A DNA stretch of 64,000 nucleotides from DATBVX01 sp963724625 (GCA_963724625.1 CAVRVO010000015.1:1-64000), one strand, 5' to 3'. Counted from the first letter of the stretch, positions 52,229-61,270 are shown. Notes: generated by a model not told the origin, from the letters alone. Numbers and translations: made by a program.

Positions 52229-53596
52229 ATGCCCGGCCGGCTATTCGTCAAGACCTTCGGCTGCCAGATGAATGAGTACGACTCTGCCCGCATGGCAGAC
52301 GTCCTACGCGAGGCCGAGGGTCTGGAGCTTACCGAAGAGCCGCAAGACGCTGACGTGCTACTCGTCAACACCTGTTCGGTGCGCGAGAAGGCGCAGGAAA
52401 AGGTCTTTTCCCTGCTCGGCGAGTGGCGCCTCATCAAGCAACGCCGCCCACACGTCATCATCGGCGTCGGCGGTTGCGTAGCGAGCCAGGAGGGCGAGGG
52501 GATTACTGCACGCGCTGGTTGGGTCGATCTGGTCTTTGGACCACAGACGCTGCATCGCCTCCCGCAGATGATCCGGGCCGTGAGGACGCGCGGCCGAGCC
52601 GTCGTCGATGTGAGTTTCCCGGAGATCGAGAAATTCGATCAGCTGCCCCAGCCGCGAGCGACCGGCGCTATCGCGTACGTTTCCATCATGGAAGGCTGCA
52701 GCAAGTACTGCACGTTCTGCGTCGTTCCTTATACGCGTGGCGAGGAAATGAGCCGCCCGTTCGAGCGGGTCATGGATGAGGTGAGTGCGCTGGCAGCACA
52801 AGGAGTGCGCGAAGTGACGCTGCTCGGACAGAACGTCGATGCCTACGCAGGCGCGACGACCGATGGCGGTAGTGCCGACCTCGCGACGCTCATTCATTAC
52901 GTCGCCGAGCTCGATGGAATCGAGCGCATCCGCTTCACGACCTCCCACCCTGCCGAGTTCGACGATAGCCTGATCGAAGCCTATGCCAACGTGCCGAAGC
53001 TCGCAGCGCACCTGCATCTGCCAGTGCAAAGCGGTTCTGATCGCATCCTGGCGCAGATGAAGCGCGGCTATACGGCTCTGGAGTACAAGCAGCGCATTCG
53101 CAAGCTGCGCGAGGTACGACCGGACCTCGCCGTGTCGTCCGATTTCATCATCGGCTTTCCCGGCGAAACCGAGCGCGATTTCGCGGCCACGATGCAGCTG
53201 GTCGAGGACGTGGGGTTCGATCAGTCCTTCAGTTTCATTTACAGCCGTCGCCCCGGGACGCCCGCCGCCGGCCTCGCGGACGACGTGCCGCACGCCGAAA
53301 AGCAACGGCGCCTCGCACTCTTGCAGCAGCGCCTCAACGCTAACGCGCGCGCAATCAGCGAGCGCATGGTCGGCACAGTCCAGCGCGTTCTGGTCGAACG
53401 GCCAGCCAAGAAGAATCCGCGCCAGCTCGCAGGACGCACCGAGAACAATCGCTGGGTGAATTTCGATGGTCCTGCATCGCTCCTCGATCAGTTCGTGGAT
53501 GTCGCCATCACGGAAGCCTTGAAGAACAGCCTGCGGGGTCGGTTGGTCGCAGCCAGCGCTGATTACGCCGGCGAAGCATTGCTGGCATCAGGCTAG
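52229..53596 (+). CDS. miaB: tRNA-2-methylthio-N6-dimethylallyladenosine synthase
   Basis: MiaB is a radical-SAM methylthiotransferase acting on i6A37 of tRNA. The 455-residue protein has the N-terminal UPF0004 domain with KTFGCQMNEYDS, NTCSVREKA and GVGGCVASQEG (three cluster cysteines). The radical-SAM motif is GCSKYCTFCVVPYTRGEE, and the C-terminal part is a TRAM domain. It lies upstream of phoH-ybeY-corC-lnt, a conserved gammaproteobacterial order. The 295-base gap back to feoA holds no recognised gene. Confidence 0.96.
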   Translation: MPGRLFVKTFGCQMNEYDSARMADVLREAEGLELTEEPQDADVLLVNTCSVREKAQEKVFSLLGEWRLIKQRRPHVIIGVGGCVASQEGEGITARAGWVDLVFGPQTLHRLPQMIRAVRTRGRAVVDVSFPEIEKFDQLPQPRATGAIAYVSIMEGCSKYCTFCVVPYTRGEEMSRPFERVMDEVSALAAQGVREVTLLGQNVDAYAGATTDGGSADLATLIHYVAELDGIERIRFTTSHPAEFDDSLIEAYANVPKLAAHLHLPVQSGSDRILAQMKRGYTALEYKQRIRKLREVRPDLAVSSDFIIGFPGETERDFAATMQLVEDVGFDQSFSFIYSRRPGTPAAGLADDVPHAEKQRRLALLQQRLNANARAISERMVGTVQRVLVERPAKKNPRQLAGRTENNRWVNFDGPASLLDQFVDVAITEALKNSLRGRLVAASADYAGEALLASG

Positions 53597-53605
53597 GGAA
53601 GGGAC

Positions 53606-54571
53606 TTGGCATCACAGGTTGCCACGCGCGACTTTGAGCTCGAACCCGCGGACAACGGCAGGCTCGCGGGCTTATGCGGTCCGCTCGATGAACACCTGCA
53701 CCAGATCGAGCAGACCCTCGGTGTGGACATCAGCCATCGAGGCAATCACTTCCACGTCACCGGCGGGGTGGCTGCGACTGCCGATGCCGAGCAGATTCTC
53801 AAGCAGTTGTTCGCGTTCACGCAGGACGGCGAAGTGACGCCGGAGCGCGTTCACCTGTCGTTGCGCGAGCGTGGCATGACGGATGCGCCCGCGGGCGAGC
53901 CGCGTGCCGAGAATGAGTTACTGGTGCGCACGCATCGCGGCGGCATCCACGCCCGTGGCCCCAACCAGCAGCAATACCTGTCCAACATTCGCCGCTTCGA
54001 TCTGACGTTCGGCATCGGCCCGGCGGGCACGGGCAAGACCTATCTCGCGGTCGCATGCGCGGTCGAAGCGCTGCAGGCCGATAGCGTGCGGCGGATCGTG
54101 CTGGTTCGGCCGGCGGTCGAAGCCGGAGAACGCCTGGGTTTCCTGCCCGGCGATATGGCGCAGAAAGTTGATCCGTATTTACGCCCGATGTACGACGCGC
54201 TCTACGAGATGCTCGGGTTCGATCGCGTGGCGCGATTCGTCGAGCGCGCGGTCATCGAGGTCGCGCCTCTCGCGTTCATGCGCGGACGATCGCTCAACGA
54301 CGCGTTCGTCATTCTCGACGAGGCGCAGAACACCACCGCCGAGCAGATGAAGATGTTCCTCACCCGCATCGGTTTCGGGTCCAAGGCAGTGGTGACCGGC
54401 GATATCACGCAGACCGATCTGCCCGCCGGTCGTGCTTCCGGATTGAAGAACGTGATCGATATCCTGAGCGGTGTCGAAGGCGTGGCGTTCACGTACTTCA
54501 CCGCTCGCGATGTGGTGCGCCATCCGCTGGTGCAGCGGATCGTGCAGGCGTACGAGGACAAGAAAACGTGA
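53606..54571 (+). CDS. ybeZ: PhoH-family ATPase YbeZ
   Basis: The PhoH-like ATPase acts with YbeY in RNA metabolism. The 321-residue product has an N-terminal KH-like region, then Walker A GPAGTGKTYLAVACA near residue 138, Walker B FVILDEAQN, and the sensor segment GSKAVVTGDITQTDLP. The start appears to be TTG 53606, with GGGAAGGG just upstream. The stop overlaps the ybeY GTG start. Confidence 0.94.
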   Translation: MASQVATRDFELEPADNGRLAGLCGPLDEHLHQIEQTLGVDISHRGNHFHVTGGVAATADAEQILKQLFAFTQDGEVTPERVHLSLRERGMTDAPAGEPRAENELLVRTHRGGIHARGPNQQQYLSNIRRFDLTFGIGPAGTGKTYLAVACAVEALQADSVRRIVLVRPAVEAGERLGFLPGDMAQKVDPYLRPMYDALYEMLGFDRVARFVERAVIEVAPLAFMRGRSLNDAFVILDEAQNTTAEQMKMFLTRIGFGSKAVVTGDITQTDLPAGRASGLKNVIDILSGVEGVAFTYFTARDVVRHPLVQRIVQAYEDKKT

Positions 54572-55113
54572 GTGCCGGGAGATACAGGCCAGGAGCCCCC
54601 GGCGTCAAACCCCGAGCCGGACGATCTCTTGCGGCCCGCGCTCAGGGGTCGAGCCCTCGTGGTCCATCGCTGGAAGTAAGTGTGCACTTCGCCACGCGCA
54701 AGCCGTGGGTGCCTTCGAGTGTCCGGATCTCGTTCTGGGCGTTCGAAGCGCTCGGGCGCAAGCGCGGGCGTTGGGACCTGGCCGTGCGCGTCGTGGGTGC
54801 AGCGGAAAGCCGCCGCCTCAACCGCCGCTATCGTCGCAGGGATCGTCCCACCAACGTGCTGTCGTTCCCTGCCACGGTGGCGCAGGCGGATGGTACGCGC
54901 CCGCTCGGTGATCTCGTGATATGCGCGCCAGTGGTGGCACGCGAGGCGCGCGCGCAGGACAAGGCGCTGGCGCAGCATTGGGCGCACATGATCGTGCACG
55001 GGACACTGCACCTCCTCGGGTATGATCATGAGCGGCTCGACGACGCGCGGCGCATGGAGCGTTACGAAGCGGGCGTGCTTCGAACCCTGGGGTATCCCAA
55101 CCCATATGGCTGA
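54568..55113 (+). CDS. ybeY: Endoribonuclease YbeY
   Basis: YbeY is a zinc endoribonuclease for 16S rRNA 3'-end maturation and quality control. The zinc motif HGTLHLLGYDH lies near residue 143, preceded by RPTNVLSFP. From the overlapping GTG 54568 the product has 181 residues. The first 34 or so (Arg/Pro/Gly-rich) have no counterpart in the usual 155-residue protein, so the true start may be later, near 54670. It overlaps the corC start by eight bases. Confidence 0.92.
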   Translation: MSAGRYRPGAPGVKPRAGRSLAARAQGSSPRGPSLEVSVHFATRKPWVPSSVRISFWAFEALGRKRGRWDLAVRVVGAAESRRLNRRYRRRDRPTNVLSFPATVAQADGTRPLGDLVICAPVVAREARAQDKALAQHWAHMIVHGTLHLLGYDHERLDDARRMERYEAGVLRTLGYPNPYG

Positions 55114-55969
55114 CGATCCTCACAGTACCAGCACCACCGGTCGCTGGTTGCGCCGACTCAGACAGGGCAAGAGCGAGCCGCGCGATCGTGAGCAGCTCAT
55201 CGAGGAACTGCGCGAGGCGAGTGAGCGAGGCCTCATCGACGCCGACGCCTTATCGATGATCGAAGGCGTGCTGGAGGTCGCGGATACGCAGGTGCGCGAC
55301 ATCATGATTCCACGCTCGCAGATGGTCGTGATCCAGCGCGACGACGCGCCGGAGGCGATCCTGCCGGTAGTCGTCGAGTCGGGCCACTCGCGCTTTCCGG
55401 TCATTGGGGAGGATCGCGACCAGGTGGTCGGTATCCTGCTCGCCAAGGACCTGCTCAAGTATTTCGCCGAGACCGGCAAACGGCTCGACTTCGACATCAA
55501 GGAGTTCCTGCGGCCGGCCATCGTGGTGCCGGAAAGCAAGCGCCTCAACGTGCTGCTCAAGGAGTTTCGCGGCAGCCACAATCACATGGCGATCGTGGTG
55601 GACGAATACGGCGGAGTTTCGGGACTGGTGACCATCGAGGATGTCGTCGAGCAGATCGTGGGTGAGATCGATGACGAATACGATGTCGAGGACGACCAGC
55701 CGATTCGCCGTGAGGGGCCACGCCAGTTCGTAGTGCGGGCGCTCACGCGCATCGATGAATTCAACGAGTATTTCGGCGCCGAGTTCACCAACGACGAATT
55801 CGACACCATCGGCGGTTTGATCACTCACCAGCTGGGGCGCGTACCGCGCAGGGGCGAGGTCATCACGGTGGATGGTTTCGAATTCAGGGTGCTGCGCGCT
55901 GATCGCCGGCGCATCGACACCTTGCGCGTAACGACGCCCCGCGATATTCCCACGCGCGTGGATGAATGA
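55106..55969 (+). CDS. corC: CorC/HlyC-family CBS-domain transporter-associated protein
   Basis: The 287-residue cytoplasmic protein has two CBS domains (VRDIMIPRSQMVVI and IVVDEYGGVSGLVTIEDVVE) and a C-terminal CorC_HlyC domain (DEFDTIGGLITHQLGRVPRR). CorC influences Mg and Co efflux in enteric bacteria. The start ATG 55106 lies inside the end of ybeY. An upstream frame is a ybeY shadow. The gap to lnt is filled by an inverted-repeat element. Confidence 0.93.
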   Translation: MADDPHSTSTTGRWLRRLRQGKSEPRDREQLIEELREASERGLIDADALSMIEGVLEVADTQVRDIMIPRSQMVVIQRDDAPEAILPVVVESGHSRFPVIGEDRDQVVGILLAKDLLKYFAETGKRLDFDIKEFLRPAIVVPESKRLNVLLKEFRGSHNHMAIVVDEYGGVSGLVTIEDVVEQIVGEIDDEYDVEDDQPIRREGPRQFVVRALTRIDEFNEYFGAEFTNDEFDTIGGLITHQLGRVPRRGEVITVDGFEFRVLRADRRRIDTLRVTTPRDIPTRVDE

Positions 55970-55989
55970 GGCTGCCGCGCGCGCTTACC

Positions 55990-56258
55990 AGGGCAACTCT
56001 GTACCGGTTTCATGGTGCGCGTTGCGTCGCCAACGGTGCAGATGCTAGGCGTACCGTGCAGCCAATGGTCGATTCCATTGGCAAGCGGTGCAACGACGCA
56101 GCCGCCCGTTCGCGGCGCAACCCGTACGGGACCGGCCTCGGCAAGCTTCTGGCGTCGTTGCGAGTCTTGTCGATATCGACATATCGGCTGCGCCTCGCGC
56201 CTAGCCAGAAGCTTGCGGAGGCTCGGTCGCGCTCATGAAACCGGTACAGAGTTGCCCT
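55990..56258. repeat. 269-bp composite inverted-repeat element (MITE-like), corC-lnt gap
   Basis: Perfect 25-bp inverted repeats at 55990-56014 and 56234-56258 bound the element. Inside, the two halves are diverged inverted copies of one unit sharing, in order, CTAGGCG, GCAGCC, a central palindrome and GCAACGACGC. Unit A has the hairpin GCCAATGG/CCATTGGC at 56061-56082. Unit B has the 14-bp palindrome TGTCGATATCGACA at 56168-56181 and an outer 13-bp stem GCAAGCTTCTGGC/GCCAGAAGCTTGC (about 56140-56152 and 56203-56215). GCAACGACGC at 56090-56099 also pairs with GCGTCGTTGC at 56152-56161. No coding potential is evident. It could be a non-autonomous mobile element, or a pair of REP-type units. 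Confidence 0.8.
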
Positions 56259-57773
56259 AGGTGGGCGGCACCGCTCAGTTTTCTGCTGGGCGCCGCGTTG
56301 TCACTTGCTTTTGCACCGCTCGAGCTCTTTGCGCTCGCAATCCTGTGCCCGGCCGTTCTGTTCCTGATGTGGGAGTCGGCGACGCCACGTCGCGCCGCGT
56401 GGCTGGCCTTCTGGTTCGGCGCCGGCACTTTTCTCGCCGGTACCTACTGGCTCTACACCAGCGTGCATGTCTTCGGACAGGCCCCGATCTGGGTGGCATT
56501 CCTGCTGATGCTCGGGCTGGTCGCGGTCATGGGCCTGTACCACGCCGCGGTGGGCTACGCGTCGACACGCTGGCTTCCAGCACGCGGAATACTCAAGTGG
56601 CTGATTGGTGTACCTGCGCTGTGGTTGCTCATGGAATGGCTGCGAGGCTGGGTACTGAGCGGGTTTCCGTGGCTTGCACTCGGTTACAGCCAGATCGACA
56701 GCTGGCTCGCTGGATACGCGCCGGTCGGCGGCGTCTATTTCATCAGCCTGCTGGTGCTCGTGTCGGCGGGAGCGTTGGTGCTGCTGCTGCGCGGTTCAAA
56801 TTTCGAGCGGATGGTCGCCGCCGTCGTGGCGCTCACGATCTGGGTCGGTGGCACCGTCCTGTCGCGAGTCGACTGGGCCCATCCAGTACGCGGGCCGGTG
56901 ACGGTGAGCCTGGTACAAGGGGCAATTTCGCAAGATCTCAAATGGCAGGCGGAGAATCGCGAAGCGACGTTGACGCTCTATCGCGAGCTCACTGAAAAGG
57001 CGTTCGGCAGCCAGATCATCGTATGGCCGGAAGCGGCCCTCCCGGCGCTGGAGCACGAGCTCAAGGACTATCTCGACCGGCTCTACCGCGATGCGCAGGC
57101 GCGGGGTTCTGACCTCATCATCGGCATTCTGCGATACGACTTCGCGCGCGATCAGTATCGCAATTCGGTCGTCGCAGTGAACGGCACTCTCACCTGGTAC
57201 GACAAGCGTCGCCTGGTGCCGTTTGGCGAGTTCTTTCCCGTGCCGGCTTTCGTGCGCAAATGGATGCGGCTCATGAGCCTGCCGTATGTCGACATGACAG
57301 CCGGCGACCCGGAGCAGCCGCCCCTGGTCGCGGCCGGCGAGAAACTCGGAGCGACTATCTGCTATGAAGACGCCTACGGCAGCCAGCAGCTCGCGGTGCT
57401 CAGGGAGGCGACACTGCTCGTCAACGTGAGCAACGATGCGTGGTTCGGTGATTCGACCGCGCCTCACCAGCACCTGGAAATTGCGCGCATGCGCGCGCGT
57501 GAGGCGAGTCGTTACATGCTGCGTGCCACCAACAACGGAATCACGGCGATCATCGACCCGCGCGGTGCAATCGTGCAGAAGATTGCGCAGTTTCAGCCGG
57601 CCGTGCTCAGCGCAAGCGTGCAGCCCCGCTCTGGACTCACGCCCTACGCGAGGTGGGGGAATGTGCCAGTGGTGGTGCTAGTCCTGATCGGCCTGGCGAT
57701 AGTGCTCGCCATTCAGCGCCGTCGCGCGCCCTCGGTTGTCCGCGCCTCGGCGCCACGCCCGGGCACGACCTGA
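56235..57773 (+). CDS. lnt: Apolipoprotein N-acyltransferase
   Basis: Lnt adds the third acyl chain to lipoproteins in the inner membrane. About six membrane spans in residues 10-205 precede a nitrilase-like catalytic domain with Glu in VWPEAALPALE, Lys in YDKRRLVPFGEFFP and Cys in GATICYEDAYG. The 512 residues match the family. The first eight or nine codons lie inside the right inverted repeat of the element at 55990-56258, and the nearest ribosome-binding site GGAGG is 13 bases from ATG 56235. The start, and possibly the native N-terminus, is therefore uncertain. Confidence 0.95.
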   Translation: MKPVQSCPRWAAPLSFLLGAALSLAFAPLELFALAILCPAVLFLMWESATPRRAAWLAFWFGAGTFLAGTYWLYTSVHVFGQAPIWVAFLLMLGLVAVMGLYHAAVGYASTRWLPARGILKWLIGVPALWLLMEWLRGWVLSGFPWLALGYSQIDSWLAGYAPVGGVYFISLLVLVSAGALVLLLRGSNFERMVAAVVALTIWVGGTVLSRVDWAHPVRGPVTVSLVQGAISQDLKWQAENREATLTLYRELTEKAFGSQIIVWPEAALPALEHELKDYLDRLYRDAQARGSDLIIGILRYDFARDQYRNSVVAVNGTLTWYDKRRLVPFGEFFPVPAFVRKWMRLMSLPYVDMTAGDPEQPPLVAAGEKLGATICYEDAYGSQQLAVLREATLLVNVSNDAWFGDSTAPHQHLEIARMRAREASRYMLRATNNGITAIIDPRGAIVQKIAQFQPAVLSASVQPRSGLTPYARWGNVPVVVLVLIGLAIVLAIQRRRAPSVVRASAPRPGTT

Positions 57774-57783
57774 CGGAGCCTCG

Positions 57784-58713
57784 TTGGCAGGGCAAGCCTG
57801 GTCTCGAATCGCGGTCGTCGGCGCCGGCGCCGTCGGTTGCTACTACGGTGGCATGCTCGCCCGCGCCGGCGCACCGGTGACACTGATCGGGCGCGCCACG
57901 CACGTCGATGCTATCGCGCGTGAGGGGCTGCTCCTTGAGGGGACCCGGGTACGGGAGCGGATTCGTGTCGATGCCGCAACGGATATCGCTACCGTTGCAG
58001 ACTCCCAGATCGTCCTCGTCTGCGTGAAGACCATCGATACGGATGAAACTGCGCGCCTGCTGGCACGGCTGCTGTGTCACGGCGCGCGGGTCATCAGCAT
58101 GCAGAATGGTGTCGACAACGTGGAACGAATGCACGCCGCCGCTGGAATGCAGGCGCTCGCAGCTGCCGTGTACGTTGCTGCCGAAATGGCCGGCCCGGGA
58201 CACGTGCGACAAAGCAGCCGCGGCGATCTCGTGCTCGGCGACCCATTGGCGGTGGCGCCTGCCGAAGAGCTTGATGCGTTGGCGGAGCTTTTCAACCGCG
58301 CTGACATTCCATGCGTGATCACGAGCGATATCAAGGCGGCTCTCTGGAAGAAGCTGGTCCTCAACTGCACTTACAACGCGATCTCGGCGCTGGCGCGAGC
58401 GCGCTATGGTCGTATCGTGCGCGATCCCGGGACTCGAACGCTATTGACACGCGTTGCGACTGAAACCGTGGCCGTAGCGAATGCGGCGGGCGTGAACCTC
58501 GACCTGGAGGAACAGATCGCGGCAGGTCTCAAGCTGGGTGAGGTGATGCCGGACGCGTTGTCGTCGACGGCACAGGATATTGCGCGCGGCAAGCGCACTG
58601 AGATCGACTCATTGAATGGCTACGTCGTACGACTCGGAGAGCGGCTTCGCGTCCCCACTCCTATCAACTATGCGCTGTACAAACTGGTGAAGCTGTTGGA
58701 AGAAGCAGCATAA
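57784..58713 (+). CDS. panE: Ketopantoate reductase family protein (2-dehydropantoate 2-reductase)
   Basis: The product is a 309-residue NADPH-dependent reductase. The N-terminal Rossmann motif is IAVVGAGAVGCYYGGML, and the catalytic-domain segment LWKKLVLNCTYNAISAL contains the conserved Lys and Asn. Family members reduce ketopantoate to pantoate for coenzyme A, though paralogues use other 2-keto acids. The start is TTG 57784, five bases after GGAG. It lies ten bases after lnt, so the two are probably cotranscribed. Confidence 0.88.
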   Translation: MAGQAWSRIAVVGAGAVGCYYGGMLARAGAPVTLIGRATHVDAIAREGLLLEGTRVRERIRVDAATDIATVADSQIVLVCVKTIDTDETARLLARLLCHGARVISMQNGVDNVERMHAAAGMQALAAAVYVAAEMAGPGHVRQSSRGDLVLGDPLAVAPAEELDALAELFNRADIPCVITSDIKAALWKKLVLNCTYNAISALARARYGRIVRDPGTRTLLTRVATETVAVANAAGVNLDLEEQIAAGLKLGEVMPDALSSTAQDIARGKRTEIDSLNGYVVRLGERLRVPTPINYALYKLVKLLEEAA

Positions 58714-58743
58714 TTCGCGCGATCATTAACCGGAGAGAGAACG

Positions 58744-60594
58744 ATGCAATTGCGTTTCGCAGGGTGGCGTTCGACATTCCTGGCGCTCGTCCTGGTAGTG
58801 CCCCTGACGCCGCTGACTGCGTCCGCCAAGACACAGAAGCCACCGCTGCATGGCCAGCATTGGGTCGCGATCACCGGCAAACCGCTGGCCGCGACCGCCG
58901 GCGCTATCACGTTTCAGAAAGGCGGCAACGCGGTCGATGCGGCCTGCGCCATGATTGCGGCGACCGCAACGATGTGGGACGTATTGAGCTGGGGCGGGGA
59001 AACCCAGGCACTCATCTATAACCCGAACACCGGCAAGGTGATCGGCGTCAATGCACTCGGGGTTGCGCCGACTGGTGCGACGCCGGAGTTCTTTCGCGCC
59101 AAAGGAATGAAGTATCCGCCCGAATACGGGCCGCTCGCGGCGGTAACTCCGGGCACTCCGGGCGGAATCATGACCATGCTCGCGGAGTTCGGCACCTTGA
59201 CTCTCGAGGAGGTGCTTGCGCCCGCCATCGCGCTTGCGGATGGCTACCCGATCGAGCGCGAAACGGCAGACTCCATTGAACGCAACAAGGCGCGTATCAA
59301 GGAGTGGCCGGAATCGAAGCGGATTCTCCTGGTGCACGCGGGCCAGTCGCGCGAAGCTCCCGAAGCGGGAGAGATCTTCCGCCAGCCCGATCTTGCAGCG
59401 ACCTTACGCAAGCTGGTGGAGGCCGAGAAGAAAGCGCGCGCGGCAGGCAAGGACCGCAAAGCCGCGATCATGGCCGCCTACGAACGCTTCTACCGCGGCG
59501 ACATCGCCCAGGACTTCGTGCGCGGGTCCAGCGAAGTCGGCGGTCTGATCACGCAGCAGGACCTCGCGAACTGGAAAGTGCACCTCGAAGAGCCGGTGCA
59601 TGTGAACTACAAGGGAATCGAGGTCTACAAACTCACCACCTGGGTTCAAGGTCCGGTGATGCTGCAGGCACTCAATCTCCTGGAGCCCCTGGACCTCAAG
59701 TCGATGGGTTACAACAGCGCTCGTTACATTCATACGCTTTACCAGGCGATGAACCTGGCGTACGCGGATCGCGATTTTTACTACGGCGATCCTTACTTCC
59801 CGCCGGCGGAGCCAATCAACGGGCTTCTCTCCAAGGAGTACGCGCACACCCGTGCCAAGCTCATCGCGGCCGATCGAAACAACCCCGACATCCGCCCCGG
59901 TGATCCATATCCATTCCAGGGCGAGACCAATCCGTATCGATCGCTGCTCGAGCAATGGCACAGCAAGATGCCGGACACCACCGCGCAGGCCGAGTTCGAT
60001 CGCCACTTTCGCCTCGGCACGACGAGCGTGGAAGCGGCGGACGACAAGGGCTGGGTCGTGTCAGTCACGCCGAGTGGTGGTTGGCTGCCGGCAGTGATCG
60101 CGGGCAAGACTGGCATCGGCATGAGCCAGCGCATGCAGAGCTTCGTGCTCGACGCAACCGACAATCCCTTCAACGTCGTCGAGCCGGGCAAGCGGCCGCG
60201 TGCCACACTCACGCCGACGCTGGCACTCAAGGACGGCAAGCCGTTCCTTTCTTTCGCCGTCCAGGGCGGAGACACGCAGGATCAGAACCTGCTGCAGTTC
60301 TTCCTGAACGTGGTCGAGTTTGGAATGACGGTGCAGGAAGCGACCGAGGCCGCCAATATCACCAGCTACCAGATGCGCGACTCCTTCGGCGAGCACGAAT
60401 CGATGCCAGGACGCCTGACACTGAATGAATCGATTTCTCCATGGGTCCGCGATGACCTGCGGCGCATGGGATACAAGCTGGAGTTCGAAGAGCGCACTTC
60501 AGGGCCCATCAACGCGATCTACTTCGATCGCGCGCACGGCACGCTCTGGGGCGGATCGAGCAACCACGGCGAGGACTACGGGATCGCCTGGTAG
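58744..60594 (+). CDS. ggt: Gamma-glutamyltransferase-family Ntn hydrolase, divergent
   Basis: The 616-residue protein has a signal peptide (cleavage near ASA-KT), the family N-terminus GKPLAATAGAITFQKGGNAV, and a self-cleavage site before Thr426 in LGTTSVEAADDKG. Classical GGT has TTHxSV at this place; here His and Ser are replaced by Ser and Glu. The later region PRATLTPTLALKDGKPFLSF and VQGGDTQDQN replaces the usual PGG oxyanion motif. It is thus a GGT-like periplasmic hydrolase with uncertain substrate. Its last 19 bases overlap the convergent membrane-protein gene. Confidence 0.85.
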   Translation: MQLRFAGWRSTFLALVLVVPLTPLTASAKTQKPPLHGQHWVAITGKPLAATAGAITFQKGGNAVDAACAMIAATATMWDVLSWGGETQALIYNPNTGKVIGVNALGVAPTGATPEFFRAKGMKYPPEYGPLAAVTPGTPGGIMTMLAEFGTLTLEEVLAPAIALADGYPIERETADSIERNKARIKEWPESKRILLVHAGQSREAPEAGEIFRQPDLAATLRKLVEAEKKARAAGKDRKAAIMAAYERFYRGDIAQDFVRGSSEVGGLITQQDLANWKVHLEEPVHVNYKGIEVYKLTTWVQGPVMLQALNLLEPLDLKSMGYNSARYIHTLYQAMNLAYADRDFYYGDPYFPPAEPINGLLSKEYAHTRAKLIAADRNNPDIRPGDPYPFQGETNPYRSLLEQWHSKMPDTTAQAEFDRHFRLGTTSVEAADDKGWVVSVTPSGGWLPAVIAGKTGIGMSQRMQSFVLDATDNPFNVVEPGKRPRATLTPTLALKDGKPFLSFAVQGGDTQDQNLLQFFLNVVEFGMTVQEATEAANITSYQMRDSFGEHESMPGRLTLNESISPWVRDDLRRMGYKLEFEERTSGPINAIYFDRAHGTLWGGSSNHGEDYGIAW

Positions 60595-61214
60595 CTCCCC
60601 GACGCCGCGAGTGCAGCTGAAAGTCGACGCAAGCCGAGGTAGATCAGGCCCAGGGCGGGCAGCAGCATGATGTGATACGTCGCGTTGTGATCGAATCGCA
60701 CCGGATCGATGGCGACGCCACGCTGCTGCGCAATCGCTGCGATGACAGAGATGCCGAGCCCGCCGAGCACCAGTAGCGACCCCGGTGAACGCACGCGTCG
60801 GAGAAGCCCGACTATACACAGCACAGTGCCGAAGACGGTCGCGATGAGACTCAGCAAGAAGCGAGGGTCTTGCCAAGTCAGCAGCGCATACACGACGAGC
60901 AGCACGATGAAGATGATCGCGATGAATCGCGAGCGTCGGCCGCCCAGCAGCTCGATCCCGACCAGCGCCAGGCCGACGGCGGTCACACCCGCGAACAACA
61001 TCGTGAACCACCACACGGTGGCTTGCGCCAGGTCCTGCCGTGCATTGAAAAAGGCATGCCAGATTCCACCTGTGAACGCCGCGAGCGCAAAGCCCAGGAA
61101 GAACAGCAGCGGTCCGTGCAGTTTCCAGGACGATGCGCGCGCAAGTGCGCTGGCGAGTACCGCGCACAGCGCGGCCAGCAGGAAGTCCGTCAGAGCGGTA
61201 ATCAGCTCCGCCAC
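60576..61214 (-). CDS. Multi-span membrane protein, function unknown
   Basis: The 212-residue protein has about seven predicted membrane spans, starting AELITALTDFLLAALCAVLA. Conserved-looking polar positions inside spans include GGIWHAFF and the C-terminal DHNATYHIMLLPALGLIYLG, where two His flank a membrane segment. Such His-containing seven-helix proteins are known among uncharacterised bacterial families, but I cannot name this one. It runs toward ggt, overlapping it, and lies 56 bases downstream of tonB on the same strand. Confidence 0.75.
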   Translation of the reverse strand: MAELITALTDFLLAALCAVLASALARASSWKLHGPLLFFLGFALAAFTGGIWHAFFNARQDLAQATVWWFTMLFAGVTAVGLALVGIELLGGRRSRFIAIIFIVLLVVYALLTWQDPRFLLSLIATVFGTVLCIVGLLRRVRSPGSLLVLGGLGISVIAAIAQQRGVAIDPVRFDHNATYHIMLLPALGLIYLGLRRLSAALAASGSYQAIP

Positions 61215-61270
61215 GGCTCAGCGCAATGGCTGAGCCGCGGGTGCGGAGAACCAGGCCGCGCGCGCCAACG

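Noticed and set aside
55966..56238. 90-codon open frame across the repeat element
   Set aside because: It is created by the inverted-repeat element, has Arg-rich low-quality sequence and no ribosome-binding site.
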